A stretch of DNA of 64,000 bases from Terriglobales bacterium (GTDB lineage: Bacteria > Acidobacteriota > Terriglobia > Terriglobales > Acidobacteriaceae). Below the pieces are notes generated by a model. The model was not told the origin of the DNA. It did not search any database and saw only the letters and a program-made list of their open reading frames with translations. The translations under genes were made by a program, and so were the position numbers. Shown here one piece after another: positions 26,001 to 34,906 of the stretch. The DNA is taken from contig DASRFG010000002.1 of the NCBI GenBank assembly GCA_035651655.1, positions 242,808-306,807 of the forward strand, written 5' to 3'. Position 1 is the first letter of the stretch. The number at the start of each line of letters is the position of its first letter.

Positions 26001-27139
26001 TAAAACTCAGATGGGTACCGCTCGATCACCGGACTTTGCTGGCGAGCGAGCAGGAAGGTGTTGTCGCCGCGAAGGGAAATGGTCAATCCCATGGCGGCCA
26101 GATGGCGTAGTGCGGTGCGCTGATCGCGCCACCAACTATCTTGTGTGCTCAGGTGCAGCACCTCAAACCCAGCGGCCTGTGCCAGACGGCGCACTTCGCC
26201 CGCGGTGTACTCGCGGTTGTGGCGGTCGGTGGCGAGCCCATCACGAAAGAACTGGCCGAAAACGTAGGGGCTATCTCCGCGCAAAAGGTGGAGAACGCTC
26301 TTGGCGCTGGCAATATTTGGGGTGGTCAAAAGCAGCAGGCCGCGGGCTTTGAGGACGCGATTGATTTCAGCCAGGACGGCGATAGGATCATGGCTGAGGT
26401 GCTCGATGATTTCGCTGCAAAGGACGACGTCGAAAAGATGATCAGCATACGGCCAGGGAGTGTGCTGTAAATCGAAGTTATCAACCACGAACGTAAGGTC
26501 TTCGGAGTTGTCAGAGGACGGTACTTTGCCGACGTATTGTTTTTCTCCTTCCCAAATGTCAGTACAGCGCACGTCATAACCTTTTTTCCGCAGAACTGGG
26601 CTGAGATGATGGAAGCTTGCTCCCAACTCCAACAGCTTCTGCCCGGGAATGGCCGGGGGTAGCAAAGCCAGAGTTGTGAGATAGCGTTGCAGGTGAGTTT
26701 CATAATAGGAGCGCGCGTTCTGATCGTCGTCCGCGAAGGGGCGCAGTAATGCTTCGTCGTCCTTGCGCCGTATTGATTCTAAATTCCATGCCGGGCGACA
26801 GCGTTCGCGCAGAGCGTCAACCAACGCCCGGTTATCTTCCGGAACCGAGGAGCGGGCCAGTTCAAGAAATGGAAAAGCCTCATGAGGGCGGGATTCGGAA
26901 AGCAAGGCACCAAGATTGCCGGCGGCCTGAAGGTTTCCTGGATCCACCTCGAGGGCACGCCGAAAACCCTCCTCGGCGTCCGAAGAATTGCCGGAAGCGA
27001 ATTGGGCAGCGGCCCAATCGTTCCAACATTCGCTGCTCTCGGCCTCGCCCAAAGCGTGTCCTAGAAGTCGGACAGCTTCGGCCCAGTTCCCTTCCTTAAA
27101 CTTTTGCAATCCCAGCTGGTGCTTGTCTTGCATCTTCAT
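23048..27139 (-). CDS. giant TPR-methyltransferase-double glycosyltransferase protein
   Basis: The 1363-residue protein combines, in order: TPR helices (about 10-100), a Rossmann SAM methyltransferase (about 150-360, LELGASFHHLSP, LCSEIIEHLSHDP), a GT-B glycosyltransferase (about 412-790, with PLRVGTGIKTK and LVTTSVGAEG), a second TPR stretch (about 820-900), a GT-A family 2 transferase (about 922-1150; TGSTDDT and Asp-Ala-Asp near 1000-1002), and C-terminal TPRs (about 1170-1363). It would transfer and methylate sugars in the cytoplasm. Its position directly upstream of fliC suggests flagellin glycosylation. That role is inferred from location only. No signal peptide is seen. Confidence 0.88.
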   Translation of the reverse strand: MKMQDKHQLGLQKFKEGNWAEAVRLLGHALGEAESSECWNDWAAAQFASGNSSDAEEGFRRALEVDPGNLQAAGNLGALLSESRPHEAFPFLELARSSVPEDNRALVDALRERCRPAWNLESIRRKDDEALLRPFADDDQNARSYYETHLQRYLTTLALLPPAIPGQKLLELGASFHHLSPVLRKKGYDVRCTDIWEGEKQYVGKVPSSDNSEDLTFVVDNFDLQHTPWPYADHLFDVVLCSEIIEHLSHDPIAVLAEINRVLKARGLLLLTTPNIASAKSVLHLLRGDSPYVFGQFFRDGLATDRHNREYTAGEVRRLAQAAGFEVLHLSTQDSWWRDQRTALRHLAAMGLTISLRGDNTFLLARQQSPVIERYPSEFYSDMGSQAQRRQQQSSVFPAQTRPIPAASAAQTRVLVVHEVLPHFDRTGSDARLMQVLNSLLKHNCALTFIGRNGMNCDAYSPALRDLGINVYSGSIERQGWLSSDHPLTPSLPEILSDGKFDIALLCHWFWVGLSIPEQYLSDIRRLSPQTRIAILSDDRHGEREMRLARLTGLLSDYERACDYEQRECELYPQADLLLAISDDDRRGMLGHDPFLQIDLLPMVAEPGPPGPAYEQRNNILFLANFENAANCDALQWFVENIWPDLRRRLPELQLSLVGNHVPGTYSSQPGIAVRGYLPELAPCLGEHRVFISPLRVGTGIKTKNLIALSHGLPLVTTSVGAEGMALTHGQHALIADTREDFLAAIIRLYTDSALWQQLAEAGRAHILERFSQQALDRQVALVLQKLRTLESKPAADEICSFRRVERSHPNLLKLGVGRPAIAERARAYIEQGRKLLAEGHANAAREQLRHMFTFVREPLPRDLVFDSAYSCLAECYRRLGEPEMAERWEKQLAIPAHPLSSKVREKPAPVRTRSRTGNPALALSMIVRNAAADLPVCLESVRHLVQEIIIADTGSTDDTFDVARQLGAQVISIPWQENFADARNLALEPVQSDWVLVLDADEELDPSAADLLPALLKRPDVSGYRIPLRHYCRNVHARGWDRRAQRNTSTLPRASAYPAYVEKEIVRLFRRDPDIRFIGRVHENVDLSILRRGGKIGDANFCIHHYGFTGDQSKLAEKNQWYLKMGRLKIQEMPDSALAHIEVGLLELDTFGRPQEALQCFQRACELEPQNATAWLFAGMSHIQLGDDVQALGCLEKAERHCGLSPMISEARGDANFNLGNFESAARSFRRAWKASESDANLESKLGLAELRLGEVQTGLARMRRALQREPDRAQLHDRLITAYISVGQLNQAAQAAERKLEQTTPSPEGFLRAAAIHFQLRAHDRSHALLVRALQLFPHSDRLANALHQIESNVTQVADGR

Positions 27140-27259
27140 TTAATCCCGTTCGGCAGTTTGTGGCCGTTGGACCCGGCAAAATCTGCCGAGGTGGGGCGCG
27201 TTGCCGTGCTTTACTCCTTCGCCTTCAGCTGCAGATGCAATCAGCGGGCCAGGATAAAA

Positions 27260-27367
27260 ATGAGAAGAGTACGGCAAGGCATGAGGCTGACAGTGAAGGA
27301 ACCTGGCGTGCTGACCGATGAATATGGGCGAGAGGCAATTCGCCGCTTCTCTGAAGGTGTGCCCTGA
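27260..27367 (+). CDS. possible 35-residue ORF before flbD
   Basis: ATG 27260 follows a ccagga site and opens a 35-codon frame (starting MRRVRQGMRLTVKEPG), ending 12 bases before flbD. The charged composition is compatible with a small protein, but the length gives little support. It may be only the flbD leader. Confidence 0.25.
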   Translation: MRRVRQGMRLTVKEPGVLTDEYGREAIRRFSEGVP

Positions 27368-27379
27368 CGGTTTATATCA

Positions 27380-27643
27380 ATGATTACGCTGACACGCTTG
27401 AACAATAAGCCGCTGGCGGTCAACTCCGACCTGGTCAAGTTCGTGGAGCAGGCCCCGGATACGGTAATCACTCTGGTAACCGGGGAAAAGATCGTGGTGC
27501 GGGAGAGCACCGAGCAGATCGTAGAGCGAATTGTGCAATTCCGCCGCAGCGTGCTGGCCGGGATCCCGCCATCATGGAATGCGGTGGGGCCGGCAGTGGG
27601 ACCGGACGCGGCTGAACCCGCCAAGCGGGACGAAGAATCCTGA
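27380..27643 (+). CDS. flbD: FlbD/SwrD-family flagellar protein
   Basis: The 87-residue protein begins MITLTRLNNKPLAVNSDLVK and continues with TVITLVTGEKIVVRES, the hallmark of the FlbD/SwrD family. Members occur in flagellar operons beside motA and motB, and SwrD raises flagellar torque in Bacillus. The last 25 residues are a Pro/Ala-rich extension. It ends 10 bases before motA, so the three genes form an operon. Confidence 0.92.
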   Translation: MITLTRLNNKPLAVNSDLVKFVEQAPDTVITLVTGEKIVVRESTEQIVERIVQFRRSVLAGIPPSWNAVGPAVGPDAAEPAKRDEES

Positions 27644-27653
27644 GAGGAACGAC

Positions 27654-28448
27654 GTGGACAAGGCCAGCGTGGGTGGGGTGGTGCTGGGCCTGAGTGGAAT
27701 TGTCGGCGGTCTGCTGATCGAGGGCGGCAGCTTGTCGCAGGTGATGCAGCCTACGGCAGCGATGATCGTAGTGGGCGGCACCATGGGCGCGGTTTTGCTG
27801 CAATTCCCTTTGCCGGTGGTGTTCTCGGCATTTGGGCGGTTGGTGCAAGTGTTCTTTGAGCCCACGCACAGCCCGCGGGAAACAATTGCCGAACTGGTGC
27901 GCTATGGCAACCAAGCCCGGCGGAATGGAATTGTGTCGCTGGATGAGCAGATGGCGAAATCGGAGGACCCGTTCATGAAAAAATCGCTGATGCTGGCGAT
28001 TGACGGCACCGAGCCCCACGAATTGCGCAAAATGATGGAGTTGGAACTGGATAACCGAGCGGAACGGGAGGAGCAGATCCCACAAGTATTCGAGGCAGCG
28101 GGCGGGTTTTCACCGACGATCGGCATCATTGGCGCAGTGCTTGGATTAATCCAGGTGATGCAGCACCTCGACAAGATCAACGAAGTTGGCAAGGGAATCG
28201 CGGTGGCATTTGTAGCAACAATCTACGGCGTGGGATTAGCCAATCTTTTTTTCTTGCCTACGGCGGGGAAGTTGAAGATCCGCTTGCGTGAAGAACAAGT
28301 CGTGCGGGAGATGACGCTGGAAGGTGTGATTTCCATTCTGGAGGGGATGAACCCGCGGATGCTGGAAACCAAGCTGCTGGGCTTTTTGGCTGAGGCCAAA
28401 GGAAAAGAAAAAGAGGAGGAGGGAAGCCGGGAGGAGGTCTCAGTATGA
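27654..28448 (+). CDS. motA: flagellar stator protein MotA
   Basis: MotA forms the ion-conducting stator with MotB in the inner membrane. The 264-residue product has four hydrophobic helices (about 3-22, 32-52, 145-170 and 180-200), a large cytoplasmic loop, and conserved loop motifs (TEPHELRKMMELELDNR; FSPTIGIIGAVLGLIQVM). Translation starts at GTG 27654 behind a gagaggaa site. An upstream extension overlapping flbD is a shadow. Its stop overlaps the motB start (ATGA). Confidence 0.95.
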   Translation: MDKASVGGVVLGLSGIVGGLLIEGGSLSQVMQPTAAMIVVGGTMGAVLLQFPLPVVFSAFGRLVQVFFEPTHSPRETIAELVRYGNQARRNGIVSLDEQMAKSEDPFMKKSLMLAIDGTEPHELRKMMELELDNRAEREEQIPQVFEAAGGFSPTIGIIGAVLGLIQVMQHLDKINEVGKGIAVAFVATIYGVGLANLFFLPTAGKLKIRLREEQVVREMTLEGVISILEGMNPRMLETKLLGFLAEAKGKEKEEEGSREEVSV

Positions 28449-29269
28449 GCAGGAGGAGGCGACATCCGGCGCATGTTAATCACGAACGATGGCTAGTCTC
28501 GTATGCCGACTTCATAACCCTGTTGTTTGCGTTTTTCGTGGTCTTGTACTCGTCGTCACAGGTTGATACGAGGAAGATCAGTCGATTATCAGTGGCCATC
28601 CAAGCGGCGTTTCAGCAACTCGGGGCGCTACCGGGAAATTCATTAGGACCGCCGATCGATACGGCCAGCTCGCAGCCCATGGACACGTCGCGATTTGTGG
28701 AAAAGGCCGAACGCAAGCAGATGCTGGGGCGCTTCGCACGATCCAATATGGGTACTGAAGACCGCTCCCGCCATGAAAATTTTGATGAACTGCGGGGGCA
28801 GGTGGAAAAGGCGCTGGCTCCGGAGATTCGGCGCAATGAAGTAGCTTTGCGAATAATTCCAGACGGGCTGGTCATCAGCCTGCGCGAGGTCGGTTTTTTT
28901 GATAGCGGATCGGCGAAGATCAAGGCCCGTTCGCAGGACGCGTTCGCACGCATAGCGGAAGTGTTATCGGAACACACATACAATGTGCGCATTGAGGGGC
29001 ACACGGACAATGTTCCCATTCATACGTCTCAGTTTGATTCCAACTGGGAGCTCTCCACGGCGAGAGCGAGCGACTTGCTAAAGAAACTGGTGGAGCAGTA
29101 CAAGTTTCCGGCCGAGCGCTTCTCCATCGCCGGCTACGCTGAGTTCCATCCTATAGCCAGTAACGGCACAGCGGAAGGACGGCAATCGAATCGCCGGGTG
29201 GACATTGTGGTGTTGAGCTCACCGCCGGCTGAGAAGAAACCCGCAGTGGAGAATGGTTCCGAGCTCTAA
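28445..29269 (+). CDS. motB: flagellar stator protein MotB
   Basis: MotB anchors the stator to peptidoglycan. The 274-residue protein has an N-terminal basic region, one membrane helix containing the proton-binding Asp region (WLVSYADFITLLFAFFVVLY), a linker, and an OmpA/MotB C-terminal domain (about 130-260) with IEGHTDNVPIH and LSTARASDLLK. It overlaps motA by four bases. A Glu/Lys-rich tail ends the protein. Confidence 0.95.
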   Translation: MSRRRRHPAHVNHERWLVSYADFITLLFAFFVVLYSSSQVDTRKISRLSVAIQAAFQQLGALPGNSLGPPIDTASSQPMDTSRFVEKAERKQMLGRFARSNMGTEDRSRHENFDELRGQVEKALAPEIRRNEVALRIIPDGLVISLREVGFFDSGSAKIKARSQDAFARIAEVLSEHTYNVRIEGHTDNVPIHTSQFDSNWELSTARASDLLKKLVEQYKFPAERFSIAGYAEFHPIASNGTAEGRQSNRRVDIVVLSSPPAEKKPAVENGSEL

Positions 29270-29818
29270 GAATAGCGTTGAGCTGCCGGTCAAGAGGCAA
29301 GATGGGATTGCGCCCGGGACAAGTCATGCACGCCTTAAGACGTACCAGAGTGAACTGCGTTCCCAGAATGAATAGATTGCCTAAAACCGATTACAGTCTC
29401 TCGCGTTACGTGCCGATGAATTGATGTGGCCGGATTCAACCGCCGATGGACCCCGGACCGAACCGAGGTCTGCTCCGGATTTCTCCCCTCTGATAAGCGA
29501 CCGGCGTGGAGACCTGGGTAACATGCACTTGAACCCACTTGTGTTGATCCTCGGATCGGCTCTGCTTGAGATAACAACCTTGCAAGCACAACCAGCGCTG
29601 GGACAGGAAAACATTGCTCCTGAAAGCTGCTATAGCACGACGACAGTTTCAGTTCCCAGCCGCCCCACGAGACCGCATCCGAAACGGTTTTTGGAGGCTC
29701 CAGGAGTGAGTAAAACGTTACAGACACGATTGGGACACTAAGGGATTGCGAGTCGTTTGATCAGGGTGGGGTTCTAGACTCGCCAGTCGATGAATCATTT
29801 AAGCGAGGTCGCTAAACC
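29270..29818. other. intergenic region between motB and the chemotaxis operon
   Basis: These 549 bp hold no strong gene. A weak small-ORF candidate at 29523-29741 is listed separately. The last part should contain the promoter of the chemotaxis operon. A TAAA at 29709 and a TCGATGA at 29789 do not have sigma-28 spacing, so no promoter is called. Confidence 0.45.
29523..29741 (+). CDS. possible small exported protein
   Basis: ATG 29523 opens 72 codons with a hydrophobic start (MHLNPLVLILGSALLEITTL) that could be a signal peptide, then a Ser/Pro/Arg-rich remainder. There is no good ribosome-binding site, and the remainder looks non-coding. Listed only as a weak candidate. Confidence 0.22.
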   Translation: MHLNPLVLILGSALLEITTLQAQPALGQENIAPESCYSTTTVSVPSRPTRPHPKRFLEAPGVSKTLQTRLGH

Positions 29819-31555
29819 ATGCGTTTCACCATTGGCAAGAAGCTGGGCATTGGATTCGGCGTCCTAATCAGCTTAAGCGTAATTGCTTCAACGGTTGGCG
29901 TGCTGCAGATTCGGAAAATCATCCAACAAGAGAACAAATTCACCTCGCTGCGGTATGTGACCGTGGTCCACGCGGGAAGCGTATCTGAAAACGTTCGGGA
30001 GGTTGCAAGCGCCCTGACGAACTACGTATTCCTGGGCTCAGATCCGGCACAGGCTGTGAAATACAAACGGAAGCGCGAAGAGGCCCTGGCTGATCTGGAC
30101 AAGGATCTGGCTGCGCTCCAAGAGCTCTCCAAGCAGTTCACGACCCAGGAGAACAAGGACCGAGTCTCACAAATTGTCTCTGAAGTTGACCGCTGGAGGC
30201 GGCTGCAGCAACAAATCCAAGATAATGCGCTAGCCGGCGCCGAAAATAGAAAACAGGCATTACAGATGCTGCACAACGAGACGCAGCCACTGACCGACAG
30301 TCTGATCAACATTGTTACTGAATTGGACAAGAAAAACCAAGAACTTGGAAATCAGGAGGTGGCAGGACTTAGTTCCGCCGAACAATCCACTAGCACAATC
30401 TTGATCGTGAGTACCATCATCGTCCTGGTTGTGGGTTGTGTGGTGGCGGTTGCGCTGAGTCGAAGGATCGTGGTGGCGGTTCAGGCAGTGCTGCAAAAAG
30501 CAGAATCCATGGCTGCGGGCAATTTGACGGGAGAGGAACTGACTGCCCAATCGGACGATGAGGTTGGAGACCTGGTAAAAGCAATCAACAAGATGCAGCA
30601 CAGCCTGACGGACATGTTGCAGCAGGTTGCGCAGACGGCGGAGCACGTGGCGAGCGCCGGCGAAGAAATCTCGGCTTCAGCCACCCAGGCGGCTACCAGC
30701 TCTGAGACCCAGCAGGACCAGGCCACACAGGTGGCGACCGCCATGCAGGAAATGTCCTCCACTGTACTGCAGGTTTCAGACAACTCAAACAAAGCAGCAG
30801 GAGCAGCCAAACAGGCGGCGGAGACTGCAAAATACGGCGGCAAAGTTGTAGACGAAACCCTCACTAAGATGCGTTCCATTGCTGAATCTGTGAGCAGTAC
30901 AGGAAACAAGATGGGAGAACTCGGCAAGAGCTCGGACCAGATTGGTCACATTATTGGAGTGATTGACGACATTGCTGACCAGACCAACCTGCTGGCGCTC
31001 AATGCCGCCATCGAAGCTGCGCGTGCCGGAGAACAGGGGCGCGGCTTTGCGGTAGTGGCCGACGAAGTGCGCAAACTGGCCGAGCGCACCACCACGGCTA
31101 CGAAGGAGATTGCCCAAATGATTAAGAACGTCCAGTCTGAAACCAAGGTCGCAGTGGAAGCCATGCAGACGGTGACCGGAGAGGTAGAGCACGGAGTCAC
31201 CAGCACCGCTGAGGCAGGGGAAGCGCTGAAAGAAATCATTCACACCGCCGAGCAGGTGGGAGACATGATCACCCAGATCGCTACCGCCGCGACCGAGCAA
31301 GCGAGCGCCACCGAGCAAGTTAATAACAGCATGGACCAGATCGCGAAGCTGGTGAAGGAATCCACCACCGGCTCACAACAATCCGCCAAAGCGTGCCAGG
31401 ACCTCTCAAATCTCGCGTTAGATCTTCAGTCGCTGGTGGGGCGCTTCCGACTGAACGGCAATGGCAAACCACACAAGTCTTCTCCGACGAAGGTGTCTTC
31501 ACGCGGCTACGCTGATCAAGCGGTACATGATGAGACGGCGGAACTGGTCAAGTAG
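29819..31555 (+). CDS. methyl-accepting chemotaxis protein
   Basis: The 578-residue transducer has a membrane helix at about 8-30, a periplasmic helical bundle (about 31-185, four-helix-bundle type), a second helix (about 190-212), a HAMP domain (about 213-270), and a long coiled signalling domain. The hairpin tip ([20 protein letters not shown]) is intact. No C-terminal NWETF-type CheR-binding pentapeptide is present. It heads the mcp-cheW-cheA-cheR-HDOD-cheB cluster, so it probably uses these partners. The ligand is unknown. Confidence 0.95.
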   Translation: MRFTIGKKLGIGFGVLISLSVIASTVGVLQIRKIIQQENKFTSLRYVTVVHAGSVSENVREVASALTNYVFLGSDPAQAVKYKRKREEALADLDKDLAALQELSKQFTTQENKDRVSQIVSEVDRWRRLQQQIQDNALAGAENRKQALQMLHNETQPLTDSLINIVTELDKKNQELGNQEVAGLSSAEQSTSTILIVSTIIVLVVGCVVAVALSRRIVVAVQAVLQKAESMAAGNLTGEELTAQSDDEVGDLVKAINKMQHSLTDMLQQVAQTAEHVASAGEEISASATQAATSSETQQDQATQVATAMQEMSSTVLQVSDNSNKAAGAAKQAAETAKYGGKVVDETLTKMRSIAESVSSTGNKMGELGKSSDQIGHIIGVIDDIADQTNLLALNAAIEAARAGEQGRGFAVVADEVRKLAERTTTATKEIAQMIKNVQSETKVAVEAMQTVTGEVEHGVTSTAEAGEALKEIIHTAEQVGDMITQIATAATEQASATEQVNNSMDQIAKLVKESTTGSQQSAKACQDLSNLALDLQSLVGRFRLNGNGKPHKSSPTKVSSRGYADQAVHDETAELVK

Positions 31556-31616
31556 GGAGCACCGGCCTGCAGGAGAACATCTTCTAAAAACAAGCGGTCT
31601 TACTCAGGAGAGAAAA

Positions 31617-32150
31617 ATGATTGGCAAAACGGAGGTCAAAGGGGACGGAGCTCACAACGCAGCGCGGGCCGGCAGCGAGTTGCTGCAATTGGTGAGCTTC
31701 AACGTTGGAGACGAGGAGTTCGGGCTAAATATTTTACAAGTTCAGGAAATCATCAGAATTCCGCAGTTGACGAGGGTCCCGAATTCGGCCGACTTCGTGG
31801 ACGGAGTCATTAATTTGCGGGGCAAGATCATTCCGGTTGTGGCCCTGCGGAAGCGCTTTGGCATGACTGCGCAGGAAAACGACAAACAGGCGCGCATCGT
31901 GGTAGTGGAAGTGAACGGCACAGTGCTGGGGTTCATCGTCGATTCGGTTTCGCAGGTGTTGCGGATTTCGGCAGACACGGTCGAGCCGCCGCCGCGACTC
32001 AGTAAGGTTGAACGAGAGTATGTGTCAGGGGTCGGTAAGTTGGATAACCGCCTTCTCATTCTGCTCGATGTTGACCGATTGATGAATGACTCTGAGCAGA
32101 AAGTCTGCACCGAAGTTGCTATGGCGCACGCCGCCACCGCGGGAGCCTGA
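31617..32150 (+). CDS. cheW: chemotaxis coupling protein CheW
   Basis: CheW links receptors to CheA. The 177-residue protein starts at ATG 31617 after a caggagag site, with a hydrophilic 20-residue lead. Then comes the CheW fold: LVSFNVGDEEFGLNILQVQE, the motif RGKIIPVVALRKRFGM, and FIVDSVSQVLRIS. An upstream frame extension overlaps the mcp 3' end and is not used. Spacing to mcp is 61 bp and to cheA 18 bp. Confidence 0.95.
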   Translation: MIGKTEVKGDGAHNAARAGSELLQLVSFNVGDEEFGLNILQVQEIIRIPQLTRVPNSADFVDGVINLRGKIIPVVALRKRFGMTAQENDKQARIVVVEVNGTVLGFIVDSVSQVLRISADTVEPPPRLSKVEREYVSGVGKLDNRLLILLDVDRLMNDSEQKVCTEVAMAHAATAGA

Positions 32151-32168
32151 GATTGCCAGGAGCCGAAA

Positions 32169-34025
32169 GTGAGTAATGAGCTGTCACAAGATCCGACTCT
32201 GGTCCATGAGTTCCTCGTGGAATCCGAGGAGCTTTTGCAGCGCATGGATCAGGACCTGATCGCGCTGGAAGGCACGCCGAACGATGCAGAGCTGCTGAAC
32301 AGAGTATTTCGCGCTTTGCACACCATTAAAGGAACCTCGAGTTTTTTAGGATACGACGCAGTAGTGCGACTGAGTCATCGAGCTGAAGATGTGCTGAACG
32401 GGTTGCGGCGGGCAGAATGCCTGCTGTCGCGACGCACCATGGACGCTCTGCTTCAGGCCCGTGATCAGCTTGGCAAGATGTTGGAGGACATTCGCGAAGG
32501 CACGCCTCACGAATACTCAATTGAATCCCTCCTGAAGGAGCTAGAGACTGTACAAAAAGCCGAGCCAACCCCCAAAATCGGCGAACTCTTGGTAGCCAAT
32601 GATGTGGTCACGGAAAAAGTGATCACCAAGGTATTGAAACAGCAGCAGAAACAACCAGAAGATGGCCGCGAAAAACTGGGTGAGCTCCTGGTACAGAAAA
32701 ACCTAGCCTCGGTGGCGCAAGTAGATGAAGCGCTGGCACAACAAAAACAGCATGCGGAAGCGGCCGCAGCAGCCCAGCAAAGACCACCCGCCGAAACTAC
32801 TATTTCTTCCCATTCCATGCGTGTAGACGTGCGCAAACTCGATGACCTGATCAACCTTGTCGGCGAGCTGGTTCTGGAAAGAAATCGCTTAATGCGTTTG
32901 AGCCGCGATGTGAGCGGCGAGCGGATAAGCCTGAAGGCGCTGGAAGATGGGCTCAGCCAGTGCAGCGCTCGACTGAGCTTCATTACGGAAGAGTTGCAGA
33001 CCGTCGGTCTGAAGACGCGCATGGTGCCCATTGACACGGTATTCCGAAAGTTTCCGCGGTTGGTGCGTGACATCGCTCACAACCTGGGTAAAGAGATCGA
33101 GCTGGAGATGCGGGGACAGGAAACCGAGTTAGATAAAACTATGGTGGAGCTCATCGGTGATCCGCTAGTGCACCTGGTGCGCAATTCCCTGGACCATGGT
33201 CTGGAAACGCCGGAGCGACGGGAAATGGCGGGAAAGCCGCGTTGCGGCACTATCCGGCTGGAAGCACGTCAGGAAGGCGAGCAGATCGTCATCAGTATCT
33301 CCGACGACGGAGGGGGAATAGACCCTGAGCGTATCGCCAGCAAGGCGGTGGAAAAGGGATTGGTGACCCAGGAGCGTGTGCGGCAAATGGACCGCCGTGA
33401 GATTCTGGAATTCATTTTTCTTCCCGGATTCAGCACCGTGGAGAAGGCTGGTGACCTCAGCGGTCGTGGGGTCGGCATGGATGTGGTACGCACCAACTTG
33501 AGGAAGTTGAATGGGAGTGCTGAGCTTGAAAGCGAGGTTGGACGCGGCACAACGGTCCTGCTGAAGCTGCCACTTACATTGGCCATTCTCCCAGTACTGC
33601 TGGTTCAAGTGGCGGATGAGATCTATGCGCTGCCATTGCGCTCGGTGTTAGAGACGGCGCGGATCAGCTCAGACGAAATCCATCATATAGAAGGTTGCGA
33701 AGTCTTGCGGCTGCGTCAAGAGACGTTGCCGTTAGTCCGCTTGCGTAATCTTTTTGAACTTCCTCAGGACACACCGAGTAATGGAGTGCAGCGAGTGGTG
33801 ATACTGCGCGTAGGAGAACGCAAGCTTGCATTGCTGGTAGATGAACTTGTGGGTCAAGAGTCCACGGTGATCAAGCCTCTGGGGACCTATTTGCGTCATT
33901 GTTCTAGCCTGACGGGAGCCACGATAAGCGGAGACGGACGAGTGCGGCTGGTGCTGGACCCAAGCAGCCTGGCCGTATCGGCGCGTTCTTCCATGGTCGG
34001 AACACAGCACGGGCCCCGGCCATGA
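32169..34025 (+). CDS. cheA: chemotaxis histidine kinase CheA with an atypical linker
   Basis: This encodes 618 residues from GTG 32169 behind a caggag site. Domains: HPt (1-110; phospho-His51 in HTIKGTSSF), dimerisation (about 215-290, starting MRVDVRKLDDLINLVGEL), HATPase (about 291-470, with HLVRNSLDHG, DDGGGIDPE and GRGVGMDVV) and a CheW-like domain (about 475-610). In place of a recognisable P2 domain, residues 135-195 hold two similar short repeats (KIGELLVANDVVTEKV and KLGELLVQKNLASVAQVDEA), like those near the start of type II secretion/MshE ATPases. It overlaps cheR by four bases. Confidence 0.95.
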   Translation: MSNELSQDPTLVHEFLVESEELLQRMDQDLIALEGTPNDAELLNRVFRALHTIKGTSSFLGYDAVVRLSHRAEDVLNGLRRAECLLSRRTMDALLQARDQLGKMLEDIREGTPHEYSIESLLKELETVQKAEPTPKIGELLVANDVVTEKVITKVLKQQQKQPEDGREKLGELLVQKNLASVAQVDEALAQQKQHAEAAAAAQQRPPAETTISSHSMRVDVRKLDDLINLVGELVLERNRLMRLSRDVSGERISLKALEDGLSQCSARLSFITEELQTVGLKTRMVPIDTVFRKFPRLVRDIAHNLGKEIELEMRGQETELDKTMVELIGDPLVHLVRNSLDHGLETPERREMAGKPRCGTIRLEARQEGEQIVISISDDGGGIDPERIASKAVEKGLVTQERVRQMDRREILEFIFLPGFSTVEKAGDLSGRGVGMDVVRTNLRKLNGSAELESEVGRGTTVLLKLPLTLAILPVLLVQVADEIYALPLRSVLETARISSDEIHHIEGCEVLRLRQETLPLVRLRNLFELPQDTPSNGVQRVVILRVGERKLALLVDELVGQESTVIKPLGTYLRHCSSLTGATISGDGRVRLVLDPSSLAVSARSSMVGTQHGPRP

Positions 34026-34906
34026 ATGCGCCCAATTCCGCTACCCAACCGGGCGTTGCCCCCGGACCCCTCCTGTATAAAATCCGCGACCTGATTTATG
34101 AGGCGGCCGGAATCTTCCAACCAGACCACAAACTTCGCTTGTTGGAAGGGGCATGTGCGAAACGGATGAGCGACAAACGGGTCACGAACATACGCAGTTA
34201 TTACGAAATGCTCACCATGAACAAGGAGAGCGCATCCGAAATGTGCCTGCTGCTCAACGAAATCACCATCGGGGAGACATGTTTTTTCCGGAACCAGCCG
34301 CAACTCGACGCACTGCGTCACCTGGTCCTGCCGGCAATCCTTGAACGGAGGGCCAGGCAAAGTTTACGTCACCTGCGGCTCTGGAGCGCAGGTTGCTCCA
34401 CGGGTGAAGAGCCGTACACGCTGGCCATCCTCCTGCTGGAGGAGAGTGAAGGTTTACTGAAGAACTGTACCTTCGAGATTTGTGCCACCGATTTAAACGA
34501 TCGTTCTCTGGAGCACGCCCGGCAAGCTGTATATGGGGATTATGCTACCCGTAACCTGACCCCGCGACTGCGCGACAAATACTTCATCGCTACCGGCGAC
34601 AAATTAAAAGTTAAAGATGCGGTGAAAGACAAAATAAAGTTGTCGCGGTTGAACCTGCTGGATGACAGCAAGATGGTGTTCATGAAAGGAATGGACGTCA
34701 TTTTCTGCTGCAACGTACTGATTTATTTCGATACCCGATCGAAGAAGCGCGTTTATATGCATTTTTATAACAATCTCCAAGCCGATGGTTACTTGTTTCT
34801 GGGGCACTCCGAGTCGATGTTTGGCGTGAGCGACGACTTCCGCCTGGTGCACATGCCATCCACCACCGGATATGTGAAGGCGGAGCGCAAGAAAGCAGGT
34901 AAGTGA
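34022..34906 (+). CDS. cheR: chemotaxis protein methyltransferase CheR
   Basis: CheR methylates receptor glutamates using S-adenosylmethionine. The 294-residue product has an N-terminal helical part (about 20-90) and a Rossmann methyltransferase domain with LRLWSAGCSTGEEPYTLAI, FEICATDLNDRSLEHARQAV and DVIFCCNVLIYF. The start overlaps cheA (ATGA), and the stop overlaps the next gene (GTGA), which implies coupled translation. Confidence 0.95.
   Translation: MNAPNSATQPGVAPGPLLYKIRDLIYEAAGIFQPDHKLRLLEGACAKRMSDKRVTNIRSYYEMLTMNKESASEMCLLLNEITIGETCFFRNQPQLDALRHLVLPAILERRARQSLRHLRLWSAGCSTGEEPYTLAILLLEESEGLLKNCTFEICATDLNDRSLEHARQAVYGDYATRNLTPRLRDKYFIATGDKLKVKDAVKDKIKLSRLNLLDDSKMVFMKGMDVIFCCNVLIYFDTRSKKRVYMHFYNNLQADGYLFLGHSESMFGVSDDFRLVHMPSTTGYVKAERKKAGK

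Noticed and set aside
29705..29800. A possible sigma-28 promoter before the mcp gene
   Set aside because: A TAAA and a CGATGA-like element exist but are about 75 bp apart, not the required 15.
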